Shown in pieces: positions 16,424-23,330 of a stretch of DNA of 34,055 nucleotides. Below the pieces are notes generated by a model. It had not been told where the DNA came from. It saw only the letters and a list, made by a program, of their open reading frames with translations, and ran no database searches. The DNA lies in NCBI RefSeq assembly GCF_900155535.1, contig NZ_LT706964.1, positions 217,340-251,394 of the forward strand, read 5' to 3'. How positions within the stretch are numbered: the first letter of the stretch is position 1; every line of letters starts with the position of its first letter. A program made the position numbers and the translations under genes. Source of the stretch: Corynebacterium urinipleomorphum. GTDB taxonomy: Bacteria > Actinomycetota > Actinomycetes > Mycobacteriales > Mycobacteriaceae.

Positions 16424-16873
16424 CTACTCCTGGGGTGCGGGTGGTGCCATGATTGCTTTGGACAGCTTGCGCAGTTGCTTCAGCTGCTTGGTGGTGGTCG
16501 CGTCGAGGGCGCGGTCCTCCGCGGCGGAGACCACCTGGGCGAGCTGAGTGTGTGCCTTTGCGCCCTTCTTGGTTGGCACGACGATCTGGCGACGGCGGTC
16601 CTTGGCGTCGCGCTCACGGGCGACCCACCCGTGGGTCTCCAGGGAATCAATGAGGCGGACCATGTCGGAGGCATCCACGGCGAGAAGCTCCGAGAGCTGA
16701 GTTTGGCTGGCAGCGTGCTCCAGCGTGCAGGTGAGTACCCAGAACTCGCGCATAGTCGTGTTGAACTCCGACAGGGCTCTCTCCACCTCTTCGCGCGTGG
16801 CGCGACGGATCCGTTCGATCTGAAATGAGGGGGATTGGATCAACAATTCCGGGTGCGCGAGAGATTCAGCCAT
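16424..16873 (-). CDS. MarR-family transcriptional regulator
   Basis: 149 residues, normal MarR length. The winged helix-turn-helix is visible: QTQLSELLAVDASDMVRLID (recognition region around residues 57-77), followed by the wing LETHGWVARERDAKDRRRQIVVPTKKG with the family's D..DRR signature. Helical N- and C-terminal parts would form the dimer. MarR proteins usually repress divergent genes and respond to small phenolic ligands. Here it is divergent from the sortase-like gene at 17037, which makes that pair a candidate target. A TAGATT hexamer ends 6 nt before the ATG, so it is probably leaderless. No strong palindromic operator was found in the 163-bp gap; ATCC-GTT-GGAT at 16888-16898 is a weak candidate. 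Confidence 0.9.
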   Translation of the reverse strand: MAESLAHPELLIQSPSFQIERIRRATREEVERALSEFNTTMREFWVLTCTLEHAASQTQLSELLAVDASDMVRLIDSLETHGWVARERDAKDRRRQIVVPTKKGAKAHTQLAQVVSAAEDRALDATTTKQLKQLRKLSKAIMAPPAPQE

Positions 16874-16879
16874 GGGCTC

Positions 16880-16885
16880 AATCTA
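16880..16885 (-). promoter_or_regulatory. -10 hexamer of leaderless marR
   Basis: TAGATT on the minus strand, 6 nt before ATG 16873; no ribosome site. Confidence 0.45.
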
Positions 16886-17023
16886 GCATCCGTTGGATCT
16901 ACCTATGGTTGGTATGGCTTCATTGTTCAGTCCGGCATTCGCAACACTCCGCGATCTGAATTTGAAAGGACATTGTGCCGGGTAAACAGTGGAATGAATA
17001 GTGGGAATTCGTGCTTTATCGAC

Positions 17024-17029
17024 TATTCT
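17024..17029 (+). promoter_or_regulatory. -10 hexamer of leaderless sortase-like gene
   Basis: TATTCT is followed by 7 nt and ATG 17037. This supports ATG 17037 over the in-frame GTG at 17001. Confidence 0.5.
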
Positions 17030-17036
17030 TGCCGCT

Positions 17037-18257
17037 ATGCATGACGGTGGCGAAAGCGGGCAGCGGCGGCGTGAAGGCCGACCGGTGAGTGGCGCGCACG
17101 GAGGGGCTCGCAGAGAGCCGGAGCAGCGGACACGCGGCCGCCACGCGACCGATACTCCCCAGGAGTGGCCGGATCATTGGTTCGAGCAGCGTCGTTCCGC
17201 TACCACGCCGCGGCGCCGCCGCTCGGAGGGATCACAAGGCCGCAGGTACGCGCCGGGCGCCGAGGATCCAGCAGGCAGCACAACGGCTTATCGCCGTTCC
17301 CCCTCACCCACCCCGCGACCCCAGCCGGATCGCCAGAGTGCCCGTGCAGGGCATGTCCCGGGGATGGCGCGTGAACAGTGGCCTGCGGTGCGCGTGCCGC
17401 AGGGACAGCCGCGAGAGCTACACGGCGAGAGCCAGACTTCGCCACGCGCCGACCAGACTCTTGTGCAGGAGGCAGTGCCCGCCACCGCCGAACCGCGACG
17501 TTCGCATGAGCACGCGGAGGGATTGCAACAGGAAACGCGTCGTACCCAGAGCGGGAAACGCCGGAAACAGCCCGCGAAGTCGTGGATGTACCCATTGCGC
17601 CGTGCTGCCGCTGTTCTCGTTGTGCTGCTCATTGGCTTCGCAGGTCTGCGCGCCTGCGGCATCATCGGTGGCAAGGGAGAAGAGCAAGAGGTCGCTTCGC
17701 CCCCCTCGAGTTCGCAGGCGGCGGATCAGGTCGCGGTGTCCCGTCCGATCGAAATGACCATCCCGAAGGTGGGGCTGCACGCCAAGTTTGAGAAGAACAA
17801 CTGCCTGTTCAAAGACGGTTCAATCGACCCGTCCACGTTGTCCGAGGCGTGTGTGTACACGGCGGACGATCGCCCGTACTCGCTCCCCGGGACGGATGCC
17901 TCCGACATTGTCGTTGTGGCTGGTCACGCGGCAGCGGGCGTACCCGCGATCTTTGACAAGTTGTACGACCCGTCTAACGAACACCACACCGTCGCCGTCG
18001 GCGATGAGTTGTACATCCGCACTGAGCAATCCGGTGACCGCTGGTTGAAGTACGAGGCAACGGACCTTCACGAGCCGGAGAAAACCGCTTTGGCCCAGTC
18101 GCAGGAGATCTGGGGGAGCGGTCCCATGCCGGGCAGGTTGCTGACGCTCACGTGCATCCAGCCCGCCAACCCGTTCGCGCCGTCGGTGAAGAACGCGGTA
18201 ATCGGCTGGCAGCTTCAGGGTGTGGTGAGCGGTGAGGAAGCGCAGCTGAACGGCTAG
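17037..18257 (+). CDS. Sortase-like membrane protein with long basic cytoplasmic N-terminus (class E/F-like)
   Basis: 406 residues. Residues 1-185 are low-complexity, rich in Arg, Pro, Gln and Ser, and predicted disordered. One membrane segment (about 190-210, AAAVLVVLLIGFAGLRAC) follows, then an extracellular sortase domain starting RPIEMTIPKVGLHAKF. His297 (VVAGHAAAG) and Cys373 (LTLTCIQP) are in place. At the usual catalytic Arg position, after the Cys, the sequence reads PSVKNAVIGW, so the Arg seems absent. Two further cysteines (KNNCLF, SEACVY) could form a disulfide and are also present in the paralogue at 18647. Length, single membrane segment and motifs resemble actinobacterial class E/F sortases, but the class is not certain. 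Divergent from marR. Confidence 0.75.
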   Translation: MHDGGESGQRRREGRPVSGAHGGARREPEQRTRGRHATDTPQEWPDHWFEQRRSATTPRRRRSEGSQGRRYAPGAEDPAGSTTAYRRSPSPTPRPQPDRQSARAGHVPGMAREQWPAVRVPQGQPRELHGESQTSPRADQTLVQEAVPATAEPRRSHEHAEGLQQETRRTQSGKRRKQPAKSWMYPLRRAAAVLVVLLIGFAGLRACGIIGGKGEEQEVASPPSSSQAADQVAVSRPIEMTIPKVGLHAKFEKNNCLFKDGSIDPSTLSEACVYTADDRPYSLPGTDASDIVVVAGHAAAGVPAIFDKLYDPSNEHHTVAVGDELYIRTEQSGDRWLKYEATDLHEPEKTALAQSQEIWGSGPMPGRLLTLTCIQPANPFAPSVKNAVIGWQLQGVVSGEEAQLNG

Positions 18258-18326
18258 CCCCAACGGAGCTTCCTGGCACCGGTGCCGTGCTCGTAGCTGC
18301 TCAGTCTAACTGCCGTTTGTGAGTTG

Positions 18327-18620
18327 TTACTCCGCGGTTGGCAGCCCCGCGTTGACCCACGCCTGGGTGCCGCCAAGGACATTGATCGCCTCAGTTCCGA
18401 GGACTTCCTCGATGTACTGCGACGCTTCCACTGAACGGCCGCCGGACTTGCAGATGACGTAGACCGGCTGGTCCAGATCAATCTGGCCCGCCAGTGCCAC
18501 GAAATTGGACAGGGGAAGGTTGACGGCGCCTTCGGCGTGGATGTCGGAGAATTCGTCGGGCTCGCGGACGTCGATAAGCTGGGCGTTTTCGGGAACTTCG
18601 GTGACCTGTACTGACTGCAT
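18327..18620 (-). CDS. Single-domain rhodanese (sulfurtransferase)
   Basis: 97 residues, a single rhodanese domain. It has the N-terminal signature LIDVREPDEF (residues 15-24) and the active-site loop CKSGGRS with Cys57, which would carry the persulfide. The C-terminal LGGTQAWVNAGLP is typical. No signal peptide, so cytoplasmic; it may transfer sulfane sulfur to thiols or a partner protein. TACACT lies 6 nt before the ATG, suggesting a leaderless transcript overlapping the divergent promoter of the pseudosortase gene. It is wedged between two sortase-like paralogues on the opposite strand. A disulfide or sulfur link to their cysteines is speculative. Confidence 0.93.
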   Translation of the reverse strand: MQSVQVTEVPENAQLIDVREPDEFSDIHAEGAVNLPLSNFVALAGQIDLDQPVYVICKSGGRSVEASQYIEEVLGTEAINVLGGTQAWVNAGLPTAE

Positions 18621-18626
18621 GGCGCC

Positions 18627-18636
18627 AGTGTAGATG
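18627..18636. promoter_or_regulatory. Overlapping divergent -10 elements (rhodanese / pseudosortase)
   Basis: Minus strand TACACT (18627-18632), 6 nt before the rhodanese ATG. Plus strand TAGATG (18631-18636), 10 nt before ATG 18647. The hexamers overlap by two bases, so the two promoters probably exclude each other. Confidence 0.4.
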
Positions 18637-18646
18637 AACTAATGTC

Positions 18647-19408
18647 ATGGGTATGGCTGGCGACGACGTGCGCGGATACCCTCCGCGGAGAACCCCGCCA
18701 GCTGGCGTGCGACCCACCCCGCCTCCGCGACGATTCGCGCCGCAGCCCCCGCATGTGTACAAGAGACGCCGCCGGGTCGCTGTGCTGCTATTGGTGCTGT
18801 TCGTCCTTCTCTTCATCCGCGCATGCGTGCCCAGCGAACACGACCGTGAAATGAGAGCGTGGAAGGAACAAGCAAACCAGGCGCTCGAGCAACCCCTGGA
18901 CGTGGGAGAGGAGATCGCCCCGTCGCGCCCCGTGGAGATGCGTGTGCCCAGCCTGGATATGACGGCGGAATTCGACGACGCCGACTGCCGCGTGGAAGGT
19001 GGCGCCGTCGTACCTTCCAGCGCCGATCGCGCCTGTGCGTTCACTGTTGACGACCGGCCGTACGTATTGCCCGGCACATCCTCCAGCGACATTGTGGTGC
19101 TGGCCGGTGACGGCGGTGGCGCCGGGGCATTCCGTTCGCTCAGCGACGAGCGTTCGCTGACTCCCGGCACCTCTATGTACCTGAAAACCCGCGAATCAGG
19201 CGACCGCTGGCTCAAGTACCAGGTCACCGATCTGCACGACCCCTACGAGGGTGCTCTCCCCGACACCGCCGATATCTGGGGCAACGTGCCCATGCCGGGG
19301 CGGTTGCTCACTATTGCGCGCACCGGGGGCACTGGCAGTTCCGGGGGCGATGTGAGCTTTGCCGTCGTGGGGTGGCAGCTGCAGGGGGTTGTGGATCAGC
19401 TGGAGTAG
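18647..19408 (+). CDS. Sortase-fold paralogue lacking catalytic His and Cys (pseudosortase)
   Basis: 253 residues. A short Pro/Arg-rich cytoplasmic tail leads to a membrane segment (RVAVLLLVLFVLLFIRAC, about residues 45-62), then a domain clearly related to the C-terminal half of the 17037 product. Shared blocks are DDRPY.LPGT, SGDRWLKY, TDLH.P, DIWG..PMPGRLLT and VGWQLQGV. At the catalytic positions it has Asp155 (VLAGDGGGAG, against VVAGHAAAG) and Arg225 (LTIARTGG, against LTLTCIQP), so neither His nor Cys remains. The extra cysteine pair (DADCRV, DRACAF) is kept. It cannot be a transpeptidase of the known type; a regulatory, scaffold or substrate-binding role is inferred. Start ATG 18647; ATG 18653 is also possible. 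Confidence 0.82.
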   Translation: MGMAGDDVRGYPPRRTPPAGVRPTPPPRRFAPQPPHVYKRRRRVAVLLLVLFVLLFIRACVPSEHDREMRAWKEQANQALEQPLDVGEEIAPSRPVEMRVPSLDMTAEFDDADCRVEGGAVVPSSADRACAFTVDDRPYVLPGTSSSDIVVLAGDGGGAGAFRSLSDERSLTPGTSMYLKTRESGDRWLKYQVTDLHDPYEGALPDTADIWGNVPMPGRLLTIARTGGTGSSGGDVSFAVVGWQLQGVVDQLE

Positions 19409-19788
19409 GGGCATTGAGTATCTGACGTGACGTAAATCATAAAATTTAAGGTTGAGTTAAGTTGATGTTTACGTAAACGGTGGGAACAGCTCTTATAAAA
19501 ACTTTCTAATCTGTCGCGTCGGCTAATTCCGGGATGGTTGGCCGAGTATTTCTCAGGCAGGGGATTCTGGGCGTTTGCCAACTCCCACACAGGTTGTTTA
19601 TCGCCTAATATAAGGTCATCCGCCGGGAGCTTTTCGGTCGAGTTTCCTGAGGGTCTGGGCGGTGATCAGGGGTTCCCCTGGTTTGCGCCGTGTTTCACTG
19701 TGACGCATTTTCCGCGGAAAGTGGCGCGCGGCTCCCGTTTCTATCTCCAGCGGGTAATAAGCCCGCCACTAAACTGAAGGGTTTCCAC
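19409..19788 (+). promoter_or_regulatory. Regulatory region upstream of the pilus operon
   Basis: 380 bp with no convincing gene. It is AT-rich at 19425-19520, unlike its surroundings. It holds a perfect 12-bp palindrome GTTTACGTAAAC (19467-19478), and a related GACGTAAATC lies about 40 bp upstream. Several possible -10 boxes exist (TAATCT near 19507; TAATATAAG near 19605), but none has a clear -35. The palindrome is a good operator candidate. Confidence 0.5.
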
Positions 19789-21315
19789 GTGAAGAATCAC
19801 TCTCTCGCAGTGCGTTCCGTGACGGTCGCCGCTGCTGCAGCTTTGACCTTGGGTATTGCGCCTTTTGCGCCGGCCGATGCTCAGGTCGGTGTGGTCCGTG
19901 AGGATGGCGGCGTTCACGTTTCCGACTCCACCATTGACACCTCCGCTACCGGTACGCTGACCATTTTCAAGCGCGCCAACCCGGCAAGCACCCAGGCTCC
20001 TACTGGCGAAGTTGTGGCCCAGGCGCCGGGCGATGCCCTCGCCGGTGCCGGCTTCACCCTGTACAAGGTGACCAACGCCGACCTGAGCACGAACGCGGGT
20101 ATCGCTGCTGCGTCCAACCTCACCGTCACCACTGCGAAGCAGGGCACCCCTGTCGCTGGCGAGAAGATCACTGATGCACAGGGCAAGGCGAACTGGGATA
20201 ACCTCCCCGTCGGTGTCTACCTCCTGAAGGAGACCACCACTCCGGCCGGCTACTCCCCGGCAGCTGATTCTCTGGTCTTCATCCCGATGACTCGCGAGAA
20301 CGCCACCAATGGTGGTACCCAGTGGCTGTACGACATCACCGCATACCCGAAGAACACTTCTCAGCAGCAGCCTGAGAAGAAGGTCGAGGACTCCGGCAAG
20401 AACGTCGGCGACACCGTCAAGTACACCATCGATACGTGGGCGCAGACGGTCCGTGAGGGCCAGTACCGCACGATTTACCGCATCGAGGATACCCTCGACA
20501 AAGCCCTCGATGCCGAGAACGCAAAAGTCACGGTCACCCCGAACACCTTCACCCAGGGCACCGACTACACCGTGACCAAGAACGGCCAGAATATCGTTGT
20601 CGAGTTCACGGACGCTGGTGTCGCGAAGATCCAGAACGGTCAGCAGATCTCCGCAACGATTGAGGCCAAGGTCAAGGAAAACGTTCTCACCGACGGTGCG
20701 CTCAAGAACAAGGCACGTCAGATCCAGAACAACCCGAACTCCAACCAAAAGACCAAGGAGAACGAGACTCCGAACGATACTCCTGAGGTCAAGACCTACT
20801 ACGGCAAGATCAACTTCAAGAAGGTTGATGGGGACCGTAAGGCACTGCAGGGTGCAGAGTTCCAGGTCTACGGAACCAACGAGGCCACCTGCTCCAACGC
20901 CGACGCGAACAAGGATGCTCGCCAAACGGCTAACGGAAAGGACACTTGGACTTCTGGTCAGGACGGCACGGTCACCATCGAAGGCCTGCACGCGAACAAC
21001 ATCGCCAACATGGACAGCAAGGGCAATACCACGCCGAATAAGTACACCAAGTACTGCCTCTTCGAGACCAAGTCCCCGAGCGGGTTCGAGCTGCTCGCCG
21101 AGCCGCTTGAGTTCACTCTGACCGCAAGCACCGACACCAACACCGTTACTGCTTCCGAGATCAAGGTTGGTAACAACGCTGGCGAGGTCGTCAACCTTAA
21201 GGACACCACCCCGAAGCTCCCGCTCACCGGTGGTATGGGTATCGGTCTGCTCGCGCTGCTCGGTGGCCTGATCATCGCAGCTGGTGCATTCGCCGCAAAG
21301 CGTCGTAGCGCCTAA
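19789..21315 (+). CDS. Major (shaft) pilin, SpaA/SpaD/SpaH type
   Basis: 508 residues from GTG 19789, with AAGGG 8 nt upstream. Signal peptide 1-31 (ending PADAQ). The pilin motif WLYDITAYPKN holds Lys188, the residue that sortase joins to the next subunit. The E-box region YCLFETKSPSGFELL holds Glu426. The sorting signal LPLTG (477-481) is followed by a hydrophobic segment and AKRRSA. Two or more CnaB-type domains (GTLTIFKRANP near residue 45, GKINFKKVDGD near 340) should hold stabilising isopeptide bonds. It is polymerised on the outer surface by the class C sortase encoded downstream. First gene of the cluster, separated from the sortase by 254 structured nucleotides. Confidence 0.95.
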   Translation: MKNHSLAVRSVTVAAAAALTLGIAPFAPADAQVGVVREDGGVHVSDSTIDTSATGTLTIFKRANPASTQAPTGEVVAQAPGDALAGAGFTLYKVTNADLSTNAGIAAASNLTVTTAKQGTPVAGEKITDAQGKANWDNLPVGVYLLKETTTPAGYSPAADSLVFIPMTRENATNGGTQWLYDITAYPKNTSQQQPEKKVEDSGKNVGDTVKYTIDTWAQTVREGQYRTIYRIEDTLDKALDAENAKVTVTPNTFTQGTDYTVTKNGQNIVVEFTDAGVAKIQNGQQISATIEAKVKENVLTDGALKNKARQIQNNPNSNQKTKENETPNDTPEVKTYYGKINFKKVDGDRKALQGAEFQVYGTNEATCSNADANKDARQTANGKDTWTSGQDGTVTIEGLHANNIANMDSKGNTTPNKYTKYCLFETKSPSGFELLAEPLEFTLTASTDTNTVTASEIKVGNNAGEVVNLKDTTPKLPLTGGMGIGLLALLGGLIIAAGAFAAKRRSA

Positions 21316-21569
21316 GCGGTACACAACCCCACGCAACGACTTCCCGCACCGTGGCCTAGGTGACTAGGTCCTCGGTCGGGGTCGGGGAGCACCGAAGGGT
21401 GCGGCTGGGGCGTCGATAAGCGGGAAAAAGCTGTTGTTGCGCAGCGCGCGTCGACGCCTCGCGGCCCGGGCAACCGGGCCACATGCGGCGAGACGGATCG
21501 GGGAGAACCTCTCGCTGTGAACGCCGCCTGATACGGCGGTATCTCCCCCAAGTTTCTAAAGGATGACGG
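21316..21569 (+). other. Structured 254-nt region between major pilin and sortase genes
   Basis: No gene. Hairpins: CCTAG-GTGA-CTAGG (about 21355-21368); GGCCCGG (21463-21469) with a GCAA tetraloop and CCGGGCC (21474-21480); CGCCG/CGGCG near 21525-21540. None is followed by a T-run, so they look like mRNA-processing or attenuation elements rather than full terminators. Such an element would keep pilin mRNA in excess over sortase mRNA. Confidence 0.5.
21411..21432 (-). repeat. 3'-flank motif, copy 3
   Basis: On the minus strand AGCTTTTTCCCGCTTATCGA, then CG and a CCCC..GCCGCACC stretch. This resembles the sequence after ppa most closely. Confidence 0.45.
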
Positions 21570-22466
21570 GTGGTGGCAATGACTCAGGCAGTCGATACCG
21601 CGATGCCGGACAAGACGAATGACGCCAAGAAGAAGTCCGTGCTGCTGCCCGTTGTCATCATTCTTGTTGGTGTTCTGGTTCTGCTGTACCCGGTTGTGGC
21701 AACTCACTGGAACAATGTGCGCCAACACCACGTAGCCAACGACTACGCGCAACTGCAACAGAGTGAGCCGGAGGATCTGCTGCGCAAGCAGTTCGAATCC
21801 GCGCTGGTGTACAACCAGACTCACACAAAGGGGCCGATCCTCGATCCCTGGCTGGCGCGCATCGGCACCGACAATCCTGAATACCAGCGCTACGCGCAGG
21901 AGCTCGACGACTACCCAGTCATGGCACGCCTGATCGTGCCGACCGGCAAGATCGACCTCCCCATCTACCACGGCACCTCTGACGAGGTACTGAAAAAAGG
22001 CGTTGGTCACCTATTCGGAACTGATCTTCCCGTCGGTGGCGAAGGCACACATGCTGTGCTTACTGGCCACACAGGACTGACCAGCGCGACGCTCTTCGAC
22101 CACCTCAACGAGGTCAAAGAGGGCGATGCCATCTACGTCCAGGTTGCCGGCGAGAAACTCAAGTACGAAGTGGACAGCACCGAGGTCGTGCTTCCCGACG
22201 AAACAGACAGCCTTCGCGCACGCGAGGGCGAGGACCGGATCACCCTGATCACCTGCACGCCGTACGGAATCAACTCCCACCGCCTGCTCGTGCACTCGCA
22301 CCGCGTCCCCATGGACCCCGATGAGAGCGTATTCGACAAAAGTGCGACTCCCGTGCAGTGGTGGATGTGGGCCATCCTCCTTGCAGTGTTGATCATTCTT
22401 ATTCTGCTGGCCTGGTGGCTGATTGACCGGGCTCGCAAGGAAAAGGCTCTGGAAGGAGCACAGTGA
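21570..22466 (+). CDS. Class C sortase (pilin polymerase), first of the intact cluster
   Basis: 298 residues from GTG 21570 (AAAGGA 6 nt upstream; ATG 21579 is an alternative). N-terminal membrane segment (SVLLPVVIILVGVLVLLYPV) followed by THWNN. The lid motif ILDPWL covers the active site. Catalytic His167 (LTGHTGL), Cys229 (LITCTPYG) and Arg238 (NSHRLLVH) are present, and a C-terminal membrane segment with basic tail follows. The enzyme cleaves LPxTG pilins between Thr and Gly and joins them to the pilin-motif Lys of the next subunit, at the outer face of the membrane. Its stop overlaps the next start by 4 nt, so it is translated with the base pilin. Confidence 0.95.
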   Translation: MVAMTQAVDTAMPDKTNDAKKKSVLLPVVIILVGVLVLLYPVVATHWNNVRQHHVANDYAQLQQSEPEDLLRKQFESALVYNQTHTKGPILDPWLARIGTDNPEYQRYAQELDDYPVMARLIVPTGKIDLPIYHGTSDEVLKKGVGHLFGTDLPVGGEGTHAVLTGHTGLTSATLFDHLNEVKEGDAIYVQVAGEKLKYEVDSTEVVLPDETDSLRAREGEDRITLITCTPYGINSHRLLVHSHRVPMDPDESVFDKSATPVQWWMWAILLAVLIILILLAWWLIDRARKEKALEGAQ

Positions 22467-23293
22467 CTACTCGGATGATTAAGGCGGCATTGGCCGCGGC
22501 TGCTGTTGCGGGGTTGTCCGCTGGTCCTGTGCTGTCGGGCCCGGTTGCACTTGCCGATTCCCGTCCGGTGATCGGCGCGTGCCGTGACATCACGTCGACG
22601 TCGCTCATGCAGGACAGCGGTGAGCCGCTCAACCTGACGGTGAAGAAGACCCAGGGCAACCAATTCAGCGACGTTAAAGACGGCCAGCTGCCCCTTGGAT
22701 CGATCGAGGGGATCGAGTTCAAGCTTTACACCGTCCGCGGGCTCGATTTGACCAGTGATGCGGGCCTCGCCGCAGCGCAAAAGCTTACCCTTGAGCAAGC
22801 GCGGAGGAACGGCACCGACTTGGTTGCGGCCCAGCGCACCGACGCTGAAGGCGTGACGACGTTCACCGGCCTCAAGCCAGCCATGTACCTCGTTGAAGAA
22901 ATCGCCCCAATTGACACGACGCATGACTACCGCACTTCGGATCCGTTCCTGGTGCTCCTGCCGACTATCGACGCTGACTGCCAGACCCGCAACGGCGACA
23001 CAGTCACAGTGGTCAAGTCCCGCGTAGAGCCCCCAGTACCTCCAACCACGCTGACGCCACCGACGACTCCGGACGCGCCGGATACACCCGGCTTCCCGCC
23101 GGACACTCCGCCGGAGTCTGAGCCGCCGACCGAGGACACTTCTGTCCCGCCGGTTGACGAGCCAGGTGAACCGCCCAGCGAACCGACAAATCCCCTGGCT
23201 TACACCGGTGCGAACGTCCTCTGGGCTTTAGTCGCTGCCGGCGCCCTAATCGCTGGGGGAACCTTGCTCGTACGTAATCGCAAAGACGAATAA
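22463..23293 (+). CDS. Minor/base pilin, SpaB type, with LAYTG sorting signal
   Basis: 276 residues from GTG 22463 (GTGA overlap with the sortase stop; GGAAGGAG upstream). Signal peptide about 1-31. One CnaB-like domain (GIEFKLYTVRGLDLTSDAGL onward, with the E-box MYLVEEIAP). A VTVVKSR segment may supply a pilin-type Lys. A Pro-rich stalk (residues 190-243) follows. The sorting motif is LAYTG (245-249), then a hydrophobic segment and RNRKDE. C. diphtheriae SpaB has LAFTG, so the Ala at position 2 fits a base subunit that ends polymerisation and is passed to the housekeeping sortase for wall anchoring. Role by analogy. Confidence 0.9.
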   Translation: MTTRMIKAALAAAAVAGLSAGPVLSGPVALADSRPVIGACRDITSTSLMQDSGEPLNLTVKKTQGNQFSDVKDGQLPLGSIEGIEFKLYTVRGLDLTSDAGLAAAQKLTLEQARRNGTDLVAAQRTDAEGVTTFTGLKPAMYLVEEIAPIDTTHDYRTSDPFLVLLPTIDADCQTRNGDTVTVVKSRVEPPVPPTTLTPPTTPDAPDTPGFPPDTPPESEPPTEDTSVPPVDEPGEPPSEPTNPLAYTGANVLWALVAAGALIAGGTLLVRNRKDE

Positions 23294-23330
23294 TCCGCAT
23301 AGCCGAGAAACGAATTCGAAGGTCACAATC

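Noticed and set aside
19741..21336. A 531-codon open frame antisense to the major pilin gene
   Set aside because: The pilin gene has signal peptide, pilin motif and sorting signal in the right order; the antisense frame has no recognisable feature.
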